In this document: positions 39,309 through 47,466 of the stretch, in pieces
Layout: each line of letters opens with the position of its first letter
How positions within the stretch are numbered: the first letter of the stretch is position 1
Source: Chloroflexota bacterium
GTDB lineage: Bacteria > Chloroflexota > Anaerolineae > Anaerolineales > UBA11579
Length of the DNA stretch: 64,000 nucleotides
Reading direction: 5' to 3'
NCBI GenBank assembly: GCA_016191875.1
Contig: JACPVG010000029.1
Location: 208,237 to 272,236 of the forward strand
Notes under the pieces: model-generated
Database searches by the model: none
The model's input: only the letters and a program-made list of their open reading frames with translations
Told to the model about the DNA's origin: nothing
Translations under genes and position numbers: made by a program

Positions 39309-39887
39309 ATGGCGTCAGAAATTAATGATGACGACGCGATCGGCCGGGCTGCCCAGGGAGATCGTGAGTCGTTTGGATTGCTCTACGACCGCTACGTAGA
39401 GCGAATCTACAATTACATCTATTATCGCACCGGCAACCACCATGATGCTGAAGACCTGACGGCAAGGGTGTTCACACGGGCGATGAAGCACATTACCAGC
39501 TATCAGGACCGCGGTGTGCCGTTCTCCGCCTGGCTCTACCGAATCGCTCATAACCTGGTGGCCAACTGGCATCGCGACAATAGCCGCCGGCAGGAACTAC
39601 CGCTGGAAGATGGTTATGGATTGACGGGCGAAGTTGAGATGCCGGAGGCCCGGCTCATGCGCTCCGAAGAGCAACGCGCGTTGCTCCAGGTGATCTACGG
39701 CTTGCCTGAGGACCGCCAGCAGTTGCTGATCCTCAAGTTCGTCGAGCATCTTTCGAACGCCGAGATCGGCAAGATCATGGGCCGCACAGAGGGCGCCGTG
39801 AAGAGCCTTTATCATCGGACATTGCTCTCGCTGCGGGACGAGATTGAAATTCGAAACGAAGAACAGAGGAAGACAAATGGGCGCTGA
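39309..39887 (+). CDS. ECF-type RNA polymerase sigma factor
   Basis: About 192 residues from an ATG at 39309; an upstream in-frame start adds 8 residues. Region 2 has FGLLYDRYVERIYNYIYYRTGNHHDAEDLTARVF and SAWLYRIAHNLVANWHRDNSRR. Region 4 has LPEDRQQLLILKFVEHLSNAEIGKIM and the helix-turn-helix TEGAVKSLYHRTL. It is closest in pattern to the sigma factor at 28883. A small membrane protein, probably its partner, follows. Confidence 0.9.
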   Translation: MASEINDDDAIGRAAQGDRESFGLLYDRYVERIYNYIYYRTGNHHDAEDLTARVFTRAMKHITSYQDRGVPFSAWLYRIAHNLVANWHRDNSRRQELPLEDGYGLTGEVEMPEARLMRSEEQRALLQVIYGLPEDRQQLLILKFVEHLSNAEIGKIMGRTEGAVKSLYHRTLLSLRDEIEIRNEEQRKTNGR

Positions 39888-39913
39888 AAGCCCTCTGGAA
39901 ATGAAGGTGAACC

Positions 39914-40255
39914 ATGAACATAAGAACGCTCTTTAGCCGTTTGCAGCATAAGGATCTGTCCCGATTGGAAGCGCGGCTAGATTCCGCTTTCCGCCCTGTC
40001 GGCCCGCGCCCGGAGTTTGTAAAGCGCCTGCGCTTTGAACTTCTGCCGCCTGCCAGGCGGCACCTGCTCGGGATCGCGGCCGGGGGATGGCAGGTGGTGA
40101 TGCTGACAGCGGCCGGATTGGTGAGCGTCGCATTGTTGCTTCATAACGGTCTGCGGATGGCTGCCGCGGTTCTTGGCGCTTTAGGGCTCCTGCGGCACGC
40201 CCGAAAATCCAATGCGGCTCAATCCGCCGTGCCTATGAAGACCGTTCGACAGTGA
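39914..40255 (+). CDS. Small membrane protein, probable sigma partner
   Basis: 113 residues. A basic N-terminal half with RLEARLDSAFRPVGPRPEFVKRLRFEL, then one or two hydrophobic helices (about 54-90) and a polar tail. The motif PVGPRPEFVKRLR is like the N-terminal part of the membrane protein at 37682 (PGFSARFRLRL), suggesting a shared family of ECF partners. It begins 26 bases after the sigma gene and is followed by a terminator. Confidence 0.6.
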   Translation: MNIRTLFSRLQHKDLSRLEARLDSAFRPVGPRPEFVKRLRFELLPPARRHLLGIAAGGWQVVMLTAAGLVSVALLLHNGLRMAAAVLGALGLLRHARKSNAAQSAVPMKTVRQ

Positions 40256-40262
40256 CAAGAAT

Positions 40263-40287
40263 AAACCGGCTCCTGAGAGCCGGTTTT
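40263..40287. terminator. Intrinsic terminator between convergent genes
   Basis: AAACCGGCTC pairs with GAGCCGGTTT around CTGA, followed by TTCATTT. Confidence 0.85.
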
Positions 40288-40664
40288 CATTTCACCAAAT
40301 CGATTCGGAACTCCAGCAACTCCTCGACCAACCAGTGCGCTTCCTGCACCAGGTCGATTTCAGGGCGGGGCCAATACGAATCTTCATGGGCGGTTTCTTT
40401 GACCACGCGCTGTTGAAGGTATTCCAGCACCTTCAAGATGTTTGGAGGCGTTGCAGGGTCTGCGCCCAAGTACCGGATGTGCTCAATGGCGCTGGGCGTA
40501 TCCAGGAATATCCCTTTGGCATTCAGCGAAACCTTGATGGCCCAGCCGGCTGCCCGACGGGCGCACACTCGCGCCAATCCCTGGTTGCCGGCGGCCCGAG
40601 CGCGATAAGCACGTTCCAATTCCCGTGGGATTGACTTTAGCAGTTCAGCGCTGTTTTCAGACAT
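40287..40664 (-). CDS. Small helical protein of unknown function (HEPN-like?)
   Basis: 125 residues from the ATG at 40664. Almost entirely helical, with LERAYRARAAGNQGLARVCARRAAGWAIK, which recalls the first helices of HEPN proteins, but the catalytic R-x4-6-H is not present in the usual place. The C-terminal part (DSYWPRPEIDLVQEAHWLVEELLEFRIDL) is acidic and amphipathic. It converges on the sigma partner gene and shares its terminator. Confidence 0.5.
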   Translation of the reverse strand: MSENSAELLKSIPRELERAYRARAAGNQGLARVCARRAAGWAIKVSLNAKGIFLDTPSAIEHIRYLGADPATPPNILKVLEYLQQRVVKETAHEDSYWPRPEIDLVQEAHWLVEELLEFRIDLVK

Positions 40665-40751
40665 GAGAAAGCCGCGGATCCTTGAGCCTATGGGAGGCAT
40701 CTGGAAGTTTACCCTAGGATGCCATTCTTCACAGTCTTTGATTCGCTTTGC

Positions 40752-40780
40752 TTGACAAAACCATATCGCCAGTGTATAAC
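40752..40780 (+). promoter_or_regulatory. Consensus promoter of proS
   Basis: TTGACA (40752-40757), a 17-base spacer and TATAAC (40775-40780). The start would lie near 40787, giving an unusually long leader of about 245 bases before proS. Confidence 0.8.
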
Positions 40781-40956
40781 CTGTCCATGTTTTATGACGG
40801 CTTTGCGAGATTCACCCGAGCAAGCGTTCCCGCCCCTAGCCCGGCCTTCGGGCCGGTTGCCGCGCGCCTCGGGGCTGGCAGTTAGCAAGTTTGCGATTGT
40901 ATTGACGCAATTCTGCCACTGTATGAACCAAGCCCCGAGACTTCGGGGCTTTTGTT
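40781..40956 (+). promoter_or_regulatory. Structured proS leader with terminator/antiterminator
   Basis: A hairpin CCGGCC-TTCG-GGCCGG (40841-40856) is followed by a branched stem in which GGCAG (40877) pairs with CTGCC (40913) and TTGCG (40891) with CGCAA (40906). Then comes an intrinsic terminator, AGCCCCGA/TCGGGGCT (40931-40950), with TTTTGTT. The 5' arm of the terminator can instead pair over 9 bases with CTCGGGGCT at 40868-40876, so two exclusive folds exist. This is the logic of a transcription attenuator. The GGTTGCCGCG at 40854 weakly recalls the T-box core, but the match is imperfect and no specifier stem is identified. Confidence 0.6.
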
Positions 40957-41032
40957 ATTCCGAGCCGAGGGCCGCAATCCGATTGCTGCTATCGCATTTC
41001 GAAATCCATAGTACGCTGCAAGAGGTGTTCTC

Positions 41033-42796
41033 ATGAGAATGTCACAGGTATTCGGCCAGACTCTGCGGGAGGCACCATCCGATGCCGAAGTTGCCAGCCA
41101 TAAACTCCTGGTGCGAGCCGGAATCATCCGCCAGTTGGGCGCGGGCATCTATACGCTCATGCCGTTTGGGAAGCGTGCCACCGATAAGATTGAACGTATC
41201 ATGCGTGAGGAGATGAACGCCATCGGCGGGCAGGAGATCTTCATGCCGGTGGTGCATCCGGCTGATCTCTGGAAGGAAACCGGCCGCTGGTACAAGATCG
41301 GCGATGAAATGAGCCGATTTCGCGACAAGAATGAGCGCGATATGGTGTTAGCGATGACCCATGAAGAAGTGGTCGCCGACCTGGCTCGTAAAGACATCCA
41401 ATCCTACCGCCAGCTCCCGCGCCTGATCTACCACCTTCAGAGCAAGTGGCGCGATGACCCCCGGCCGCGCGCCGGGCTGATACGGGTACGCGAATTCACG
41501 ATGAAGGACTCATACAGCCTCGATGCGGATGAGGTTGGTCTCGACGCCCAATACCGGGCGCATTATCAGGCGTACTTCAACATCTTTCACCGAGCCGACT
41601 TGCCTGTGGTTGCGGTGCTCGCGGATGTCGGGATGATGGGCGGGAGCATGGCACACGAGTATATGTATCTGACTCCCATTGGCGAAGATACCTTGCTGAT
41701 ATGCGACAACTGCGGCTATATGGCCAACCGGCAGATCGCCCGCTTTCGCAAGCCAGCCGCGGATACTGAAGATCTCAAGCCGCTTGAAAAAGTTGCAACG
41801 CCGCAAGTGACGACGATCGAGGGCCTGGCTGAGTTCCTGGCTGTGCCGCCTTCCAGGACAGCGAAGGCCGTATTCATGATGGGTACGTTCATGGAAAACA
41901 ACCAGGATTATCAGAGGCTGGTGTTTGCGGTCGTGCGCGGCGATATGGAGCTCAATGAGACAAAACTGGCGAACGCGGTCAAGTCCAAAGAGCTTCGCCC
42001 GGCTCATCCGGAGGAGATCGCTGCTTCCGGGGCGGTGGCGGGCTATGCCTCTCCCATTGGGTTGGAGAAGGAGCAGATTCTTATCGCCGTTGACGAATTG
42101 ATCAAGGACTCGCCAAACCTTGTGGCGGGCGCGAATGAGACGGACTACCACTTCCTAAACACCAATTACGGCCGGGATTACGAAGCCCACATCATCGCTG
42201 ACCTTGCCTCCGCCGAAGAGGGCGCCGCCTGCCCGGATTGCGCCGCGCCGTTGCGTACCCGCCGCGGCGTTGAGGTCGGCAACATCTTCAAACTGGGCAC
42301 GGAGTACACAGCAGCGCTTGGCGCGACCTTCCTGGACAAAGAAGGCCGCGAGCATCCAATCATCATGGGGTCGTATGGCATCGGCTCGGGACGACTGCTT
42401 CAGTGCGTTGTAGAAGAACATAATGATGAGAAGGGAATCATCTGGCCAATCACTGTTGCGCCTTACCACGTCCATCTGGTCGCCTTGCGCGGCGGCGAAG
42501 AAGCCGCCGAACGGCTGTATAAGGAACTGGCCGTGGCCGGGCTTGAGGTACTGTACGATGACCGGGAGGAATCCCCGGGCGTGAAGTTCAACGATGCCGA
42601 CTTGATTGGCAACCCGATTCGCGTGACCGTCAGCGCCCGAACGCTTAAGGAAGGGGCGGTGGAGATAAAGCTGCGCCAGAGCGACGAAAGGATGCCGGTG
42701 CCGCTGGTCGATGCGATTCAGAAGGTTCTCGAAGCTCGGGAACGCCTGGAGGAAACGATCGCCGGTACGGTCGTCCCGGTTGAGACGGATTTCTAG
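41033..42796 (+). CDS. proS: Prolyl-tRNA synthetase (bacterial type with editing domain)
   Basis: 587 residues, the expected length for the bacterial ProRS with an INS editing domain. Class II motif 1 is around residues 30-65 (LVRAGIIRQLGAGIYTLMPFG); motif 2 includes RPRAGLIRVREFTMKDSYS; motif 3 is IIMGSYGIGSGRLLQ. The YbaK-like INS domain (about 230-390) sits between motifs 2 and 3 and hydrolyses mischarged Ala-tRNA(Pro). The C-terminal anticodon-binding domain follows. The gene has its own promoter and a structured leader, and ends in a terminator. Confidence 0.96.
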   Translation: MRMSQVFGQTLREAPSDAEVASHKLLVRAGIIRQLGAGIYTLMPFGKRATDKIERIMREEMNAIGGQEIFMPVVHPADLWKETGRWYKIGDEMSRFRDKNERDMVLAMTHEEVVADLARKDIQSYRQLPRLIYHLQSKWRDDPRPRAGLIRVREFTMKDSYSLDADEVGLDAQYRAHYQAYFNIFHRADLPVVAVLADVGMMGGSMAHEYMYLTPIGEDTLLICDNCGYMANRQIARFRKPAADTEDLKPLEKVATPQVTTIEGLAEFLAVPPSRTAKAVFMMGTFMENNQDYQRLVFAVVRGDMELNETKLANAVKSKELRPAHPEEIAASGAVAGYASPIGLEKEQILIAVDELIKDSPNLVAGANETDYHFLNTNYGRDYEAHIIADLASAEEGAACPDCAAPLRTRRGVEVGNIFKLGTEYTAALGATFLDKEGREHPIIMGSYGIGSGRLLQCVVEEHNDEKGIIWPITVAPYHVHLVALRGGEEAAERLYKELAVAGLEVLYDDREESPGVKFNDADLIGNPIRVTVSARTLKEGAVEIKLRQSDERMPVPLVDAIQKVLEARERLEETIAGTVVPVETDF

Positions 42797-42804
42797 GCAG
42801 TCGC

Positions 42805-42835
42805 CGGCCCTCCCGCGTGGAGGGCCGTTTCTTTG
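42805..42835 (+). terminator. Intrinsic terminator of proS
   Basis: CGGCCCTCC pairs with GGAGGGCCG around CGCGT, followed by TTTCTTT. Confidence 0.9.
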
Positions 42836-42896
42836 CAACCCTGGTTCATGTTTTGCCGTAACCAGTACTGGAACTCAGGCTTTACAAAGGAGAACT

Positions 42897-43805
42897 ATGG
42901 ATATCGCTGTAGCACTGGGGGGCGGTGGGGCGCGGGGAATTGCTCACCTGGGCGTGTTTCAGGGATTACAGGAGCGGGGGTACAGGGTCAGGGCGCTGGC
43001 TGGCACGAGCATCGGGGGACTGATTGGCGCGCTCTTAGTGTGCGGGTACGCGCCCGAGGATCTGCGCAGTCGATTCTGCAAGTTGGACCAGCGCAAGTTA
43101 TTCGGGCAGCGGCGGGGCGATCTGCCTTCCCTTCTGGGTATCGCGGGTCTGGCGGCGGTCCTGGCTGATCTGTTGGGTGACCGGCAGTTTGAGGACCTTC
43201 CCATCCCGTTCGCAGTCACTGCTGTGGATATTCGCTCCAACCAGGCCGTAATCTTGAAGAAAGGCCGCATCTTTGACGCGGTGCTGGCGACGATCGCCAT
43301 CCCAGGTATCTTCCCGCCGCGGCCCTGGGCCACGAACCGGTTGCTGGTGGATGGGGGCATGATCGACCCGGTGCCGGTCGATGTCGTCAGCGCCCTGGCG
43401 CCAGGCCTGCCCACAGTTGCCGTGCCTCTGGCGGCGGTCCCGGATGAGCCGGTCGAGTTGCACGGGATGTCCCTGCTGGCGCCTATCCCTGGGATTGACT
43501 TCATCAGCCGACTTCGTATGGGGCAGGCCCTTCAGACCTTTCTGACGGCCTGGGAGACCTCGACCCGACTGCTTACCCAGATGCGCCTGGAGAACGACCG
43601 GCCGGATGCGATTGTGCTCCCGCTGGTGGACGATATACACATCCTGGGCGAAATCGACGTGAATGATGTGCATGAGCGCGGCCTTCAAGCCGTTGCCCGG
43701 GCAGAAGGCAGCCTGGCGCGCCTGTCGAACTGGCGAACGAGGTTTGCAAAGGCGCTCCGGCTGGACCGCATCTCGGTGAGGAAATCTCTGGATGGGTTTG
43801 AGTAA
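42897..43805 (+). CDS. Patatin-like phospholipase (RssA type)
   Basis: About 302 residues from the ATG at 42897, preceded by AAAGGAG; a longer upstream frame would begin inside proS. The family motifs are GGGGARGIAHLG (oxyanion loop), GTSIGG (nucleophile Ser) and VDGGMIDPVP (catalytic Asp). These Ser-Asp dyad enzymes hydrolyse acyl esters of phospholipids or related lipids in the cytoplasm. The stop overlaps the next small membrane gene by one base. Confidence 0.9.
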   Translation: MDIAVALGGGGARGIAHLGVFQGLQERGYRVRALAGTSIGGLIGALLVCGYAPEDLRSRFCKLDQRKLFGQRRGDLPSLLGIAGLAAVLADLLGDRQFEDLPIPFAVTAVDIRSNQAVILKKGRIFDAVLATIAIPGIFPPRPWATNRLLVDGGMIDPVPVDVVSALAPGLPTVAVPLAAVPDEPVELHGMSLLAPIPGIDFISRLRMGQALQTFLTAWETSTRLLTQMRLENDRPDAIVLPLVDDIHILGEIDVNDVHERGLQAVARAEGSLARLSNWRTRFAKALRLDRISVRKSLDGFE

Positions 43806-44029
43806 TGCGTGACCTGCGCGCGTATGCCCGGCAGACCAATCGGCGCCTTATACTAGGGTTTATCCTGTTGATCTTTCTGGTGGGTGATGGCCTGATCTAC
43901 CTGGGCTACGGCTGGGCTGCGGCCCTCTCGGGGCTAGCGTGCATTGCCGCGGGCTTGCTACCTCTATTTCTGATCTGGCTGGTGCTGGAAATCATTGACG
44001 GGATTGTGCGGAAGGCGAATGAACAATAA
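43805..44029 (+). CDS. Small two-helix membrane protein
   Basis: 74 residues with a basic N-terminus and two hydrophobic helices (about 15-34 and 38-66). No family is recognised. It overlaps the patatin stop and the esterase start, so three genes are coupled. It could anchor one of the lipases. Confidence 0.6.
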   Translation: MRDLRAYARQTNRRLILGFILLIFLVGDGLIYLGYGWAAALSGLACIAAGLLPLFLIWLVLEIIDGIVRKANEQ

Positions 44030-44678
44030 TATCCGGGCGATTGAACTCGGTCCCTGGATGTTGAAGGTCTTCCAGCCGGAGTCTGCTGCCGGTGCAGCGG
44101 CGTTCCTTATGCTGCATGGATGGACGGGAGATGAGAACTCGATGTGGGTCTTCGCCAGCCAGTTGCCGAGCGCATGGCTGATGGTTGCACCGCGCGCGCC
44201 TTTTGTCTCCTCACATCCCGAATTCGGCGGATATTCCTGGGTTGAGGAAAAGTCGGGCGTCTGGCCCGCCTATGGCGATTTCGATTCGGCAGTCGCTCGC
44301 CTGAACGAGTTGCTGTCGCTGCTTAAAGATACGTATCCGAGGGCGGATTTCACTCGTATCGACCTGGCGGGCTTCAGTCAGGGCGCGGCGCTGGCGGCGC
44401 GGTTCGCGCTGGAGCAACCGGAGCGTGTGCGGCGACTGGCGCTTTTGGCCGGTTTCCTGCCCGAGGGGACTCCGCGCAGCCCGGCGAACGATTCTCTGGC
44501 CGGGCTGAAGGTGTTCATCGCGCATGGCAAACGCGATGAGACGGTCCCGGTTGACATGGCGCGGGCGGCAGTGTCTGAGTTCGAACGTGCAGGGGCGACG
44601 GTGGATTATTGCGAATCAGACGTGGGGCACAAGCTGGGCGCAGAATGCTTCCGGGGTTTCAAATCCCACTTTTCGTGA
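44019..44678 (+). CDS. Alpha/beta-hydrolase, phospholipase/carboxylesterase family
   Basis: About 219 residues from the ATG at 44019 with GGAAGG upstream. Fold markers: FLMLHGWTGDENSMW (oxyanion hole), LAGFSQGAALAARFAL (nucleophile Ser), HGKRDETVPVDMAR (Asp) and DVGHKLG (His). This is the YpfH/EstB-type carboxylesterase layout. It is translated with a patatin and a small membrane protein, suggesting a lipid-related operon. Confidence 0.88.
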   Translation: MNNNIRAIELGPWMLKVFQPESAAGAAAFLMLHGWTGDENSMWVFASQLPSAWLMVAPRAPFVSSHPEFGGYSWVEEKSGVWPAYGDFDSAVARLNELLSLLKDTYPRADFTRIDLAGFSQGAALAARFALEQPERVRRLALLAGFLPEGTPRSPANDSLAGLKVFIAHGKRDETVPVDMARAAVSEFERAGATVDYCESDVGHKLGAECFRGFKSHFS

Positions 44679-44685
44679 AAATGGG

Positions 44686-45348
44686 TTAGTCGAACTGCAG
44701 AAAATGGGGAACGCTGCCGGCGAGAAGGAGCAGGAGCCCCAGATGCCGCCAGGGTACCCCGACTTCCTGTTGAGGCGCAACCTTCCTGTTGAAGAATTCC
44801 CCAAGGTCGGAGAAAACGAGCAGAAAACCGCCCAGCGATACGGCGAACGCGCTGGCAGGCAGCCAGTTGCGGTCGATGAAGGGAAACAGCATTGCGAAAA
44901 AGCCCATCAGGACCGAGAGAACCTTGATAAACTTTGCCGCTCCCTGAATTGGCGGTGCGCCCTTCCAGATGCGAAAGCCGACCGGTACCAGGGCGGCGGA
45001 CACGATGAAGACCGGAGCGGACGCGTAGGGTGGGAGCGGGATGACCGTGAACGCAAGGAAGAGGGCAAGATTCTGGATTGCTGGCAGCCAGCCCAAACGG
45101 CCAACCTGCCTATTGGGAGATGCTGCCAAGCCCGCCCGGAGAGTCTCCAGCCCCAAGACCAGCGCCACAAACCACACTCGCCGGGCGTCCGGATCCGAAA
45201 ACCCGAATGGGTTCGTATAGGCCAACAGCCAGACGAACATGAACGCCAAAGATGCCAGTCGAATGAACCGCCCCGGGCCCCTATTGGCGCCGAGGTTTGC
45301 CGCAGATTCAACGATAAGCAGGAAAGCCGGAATCAAAAGCAGGATCAA
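44686..45348 (-). CDS. Multi-pass membrane protein of unknown function
   Basis: 220 residues from a TTG at 45348 overlapping the era stop (TTGA). About seven hydrophobic helices fill most of it, with short loops such as NPFGFSDPDARRVW. YhhN-like lysoplasmalogenases have a similar length and topology, but their conserved residues are not convincingly present. It converges on the esterase gene. Confidence 0.6.
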   Translation of the reverse strand: MILLLIPAFLLIVESAANLGANRGPGRFIRLASLAFMFVWLLAYTNPFGFSDPDARRVWFVALVLGLETLRAGLAASPNRQVGRLGWLPAIQNLALFLAFTVIPLPPYASAPVFIVSAALVPVGFRIWKGAPPIQGAAKFIKVLSVLMGFFAMLFPFIDRNWLPASAFAVSLGGFLLVFSDLGEFFNRKVAPQQEVGVPWRHLGLLLLLAGSVPHFLQFD

Positions 45349-46262
45349 TTCGACCGCCTGTGCTTGAACCCGAACTGCTTGAGGACGCGGTCGTCGTTGC
45401 GCCAGTTCTTGCGGACCTTCACCCTGAGTTCAAGATGCACTTTGCGGCCTGACATCTCCTCAATGGCTTTGCGAGCGGCTATGCCCACCTTCTTGATCAT
45501 CGCGCCGCCTTTCCCCACGACGATCGCCACCTGGGATTCGCGTTCAACGAACAGCGTGGCGGCGATATAGGCCCCCGAATCGCCGCGCTCTGTAAACTCG
45601 TCAACCCTGACGGCGATGCTATGGGGCACCTCATCGAGGAGGATATCCAAAGCGGCCGCGCGAATCAGGTCGGCGGCGATCTCACGCTCGTAATGATCGG
45701 TGATCTGTTCTTCGGGATAGAAAGGCGCATGGATTGGCATCAGGGCAGTGAGAGCGTCCCAAAGGTCATCCAGACCCTGCGCCAGTAAGGCGGAAACTGA
45801 GAAAACTTGCGCTTGTGGGAAAACCTGCAAGTACGCCGCGCCTCTTTCTTCGAGGAGGTCTTTCGCGAGGCGATCAATCTTGTTCAGAGCAAGGACAATC
45901 GGTTTCTGGAGGTTGGCGCTGCGAAACCGCTCGGCGATAAGCCTGTCTTCTTCCGTGGGTGCAACGCTGCTGTCCACAACGAGCAGTACGGCATCGCAGG
46001 ATTCGAAAGCTTGCAGGGCTTCCTGGTTCATCAGTTTTCCGAGGGAATGATGTGGAACGTGAATGCCGGGCGTATCAATCAGCACGATCTGCGAGTCGGG
46101 GCGGGTGATGATGCCCAATTGCTGGCGGCGGGTGGTCTGTGGGCGCGGTGTAACGGCCGCGATCTTTTGCCCCAGCAGGGAGTTAACCAGGGTGGACTTG
46201 CCCACATTGGGCCGCCCGACCACCGCCACGAAACCGGCGCGCCGCTCATCTGGATTGATCAT
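45345..46262 (-). CDS. era: Ribosome-associated GTPase Era
   Basis: 305 residues. G motifs: GRPNVGKSTLVNSLLG (G1), RPQTTRRQQ (G2), DTPGIHVPHHSLG (G3), NKIDRLAK (G4) and SVSALLAQG (G5). A C-terminal KH domain carries VGKGGAMIKKVG and LRVKVRKNWR. Era binds 16S rRNA near its 3' end and the KsgA region during 30S maturation. The sequence is complete. The downstream membrane gene overlaps by 4 bases. Confidence 0.95.
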   Translation of the reverse strand: MINPDERRAGFVAVVGRPNVGKSTLVNSLLGQKIAAVTPRPQTTRRQQLGIITRPDSQIVLIDTPGIHVPHHSLGKLMNQEALQAFESCDAVLLVVDSSVAPTEEDRLIAERFRSANLQKPIVLALNKIDRLAKDLLEERGAAYLQVFPQAQVFSVSALLAQGLDDLWDALTALMPIHAPFYPEEQITDHYEREIAADLIRAAALDILLDEVPHSIAVRVDEFTERGDSGAYIAATLFVERESQVAIVVGKGGAMIKKVGIAARKAIEEMSGRKVHLELRVKVRKNWRNDDRVLKQFGFKHRRSN

Positions 46263-46347
46263 GCGGCGATTATACCGGTTGTTCGGTGGCGTGCTCCGTG
46301 CGCGGCTTGACAGAGGAATGCACCTGGGCTATAATCCGGCTTTGCGA

Positions 46348-46419
46348 CGCGGGGTGGAGCAGTGGCAGCTCGTCGGGCTCATAACCCGAAGGTCCCAGGT
46401 TCGAGTCCTGGCCCCGCTA
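46348..46419 (+). tRNA. Initiator tRNA-fMet (anticodon CAT)
   Basis: CGCGGGG acceptor; anticodon stem TCGGG/CCCGA with three G-C pairs next to the loop CTCATAA, the initiator hallmark. Position 1 is C and position 72 is T, so the top acceptor pair is unpaired, as needed for formylation, but with C-U instead of the usual C-A. The T arm is CCAGG-TTCGAGT-CCTGG. The D loop is two bases shorter than in E. coli. Confidence 0.95.
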
Positions 46420-46428
46420 CCTGGTTGA

Positions 46429-46458
46429 GACCGTGGATGAACAATCCACGGTCTTTTT
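46429..46458 (+). terminator. Intrinsic terminator after tRNA-fMet
   Basis: GACCGTGGAT pairs with ATCCACGGTC around GAACA, followed by TTTTT. Confidence 0.92.
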
Positions 46459-46498
46459 GTTGGCCCGACAATCTGCGGGCACACAAACTACTCTCTTT

Positions 46499-46629
46499 TG
46501 GGGCAACCGGCTCACCGAAGAGATGCAGATCGGCGCGAAGACCTACGCCTACGACACCGCCAACCCGTTGGGCGATGCGCCGGGCGAAGTTATAACTGGG
46601 GCGCCAACGGCAGCCTGCTCCTGGAATAG
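46499..46629 (+). pseudogene. Rhs/YD-repeat gene remnant
   Basis: The translation GNRLTEEMQIGAKTYAYDTAN is a typical Rhs YD repeat (G-N-R-L ... Y-x-Y-D-x-A-N). A lost base near 46590 shifts the frame, after which YNWGANGSLLLE, the next YD-repeat piece, is read up to a stop. No start, core domain or toxin tail remains. It lies directly after a tRNA gene, a common integration site. Confidence 0.75.
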
Positions 46630-46808
46630 CTTTCCAACACGGGCGGGTTTCCAGGCTTGTGTTCTGGCCAGGCGCGGCTCACGCCATTTGACGCAGATGG
46701 AAAATGTCTCTATCAAGAGTTGTATGCCACCGCTTCCCTATCCTTGACTCTCAAGAGGCGCTGACGCGGTACACTTTAAGGAGTTCTGAACTCTTCTAGC
46801 CAGATGCT

Positions 46809-47405
46809 ATGATGATCAAGTCGCTACCCCCTGACACTACGCTCTACCCCGTGCCGGTTGTACTTGTCACCAGCGCGTTTGATGGCGTTGAAAATGTCCT
46901 TGCAATCAATCGAATTGCCAGCGTCAATGCGGAACCACCGATGCTGGCGATATCGATCCGTCCGGGTCGAGCCAGCCACGCCCTCATTGAGCGTTCGGGG
47001 GAATTTGTGGTCAGTCTGCCGTGGCCCGAGATGGAGGTGGTGACCGATTATGTTGGCACAACAACGCTAAAAAGAGTGGATAAATGGCAGGCATCCGGCT
47101 TGCGGAAGCAAACCGGAAACCTCGTCAAAGCGCCTCTCTTACTGGATTGCCCAGTGAATATCGAATGCAAGGTTTTCAATATTTTGAGACTGCCCTCGCA
47201 TTCGCTCTTTGTTGCAGAAGTGCTCGCGATACACGCGGACGACACGGTTATCGGTAAACGCGGCGAGGTGGATTGGGATCTGATCAGGGGGGGATTGGCC
47301 TATCGAGCCGCCGTAGTTCGAGAACGCCCGGTCGCGGACATTCGCCCACATGAATTACTTGAGAGGCTGATAGCCCTACGTTCCCGAAACATCACCGGCG
47401 ATTAA
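46809..47405 (+). CDS. Flavin reductase-like (FMN-binding split barrel) protein
   Basis: 198 residues. The split-barrel pattern is clear: YPVPVVLVTSAFDG, NVLAINRIASVNAEPPMLAISIRPGRASHALIERSGEFVVSLP, then VDKWQASGL and NIECKVFNIL. Such proteins bind FMN and supply reduced flavin or act as oxidoreductases. The ATG at 46812 is an equally good start. It has a terminator and no operon partner. Confidence 0.85.
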   Translation: MMIKSLPPDTTLYPVPVVLVTSAFDGVENVLAINRIASVNAEPPMLAISIRPGRASHALIERSGEFVVSLPWPEMEVVTDYVGTTTLKRVDKWQASGLRKQTGNLVKAPLLLDCPVNIECKVFNILRLPSHSLFVAEVLAIHADDTVIGKRGEVDWDLIRGGLAYRAAVVRERPVADIRPHELLERLIALRSRNITGD

Positions 47406-47409
47406 GCAG

Positions 47410-47437
47410 AAGAGCTCTCCAGATCGGAGAGCTCTTT
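47410..47437. terminator. Terminator after the flavin reductase gene
   Basis: AAGAGCTCTCC pairs with GGAGAGCTCTT around AGATC. The T run is short. It lies between convergent genes. Confidence 0.7.
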
Positions 47438-47466
47438 CGGGGAGAGGAGAGGAGGTATATGTCGAA

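Noticed and set aside
40841..40876. T-box riboswitch for proS as a firm call
   Set aside because: GGTTGCCGCG only partly resembles the conserved T-box core and no specifier loop with a proline codon is placed; kept as an unnamed attenuator instead.
44524..45570. Long plus-strand open frame of 348 codons
   Set aside because: It lies antisense to the membrane protein gene and to the end of era, both with clear family or membrane features; its translation is rich in Arg, Gln and Pro, as typical of antisense frames in high-GC DNA.
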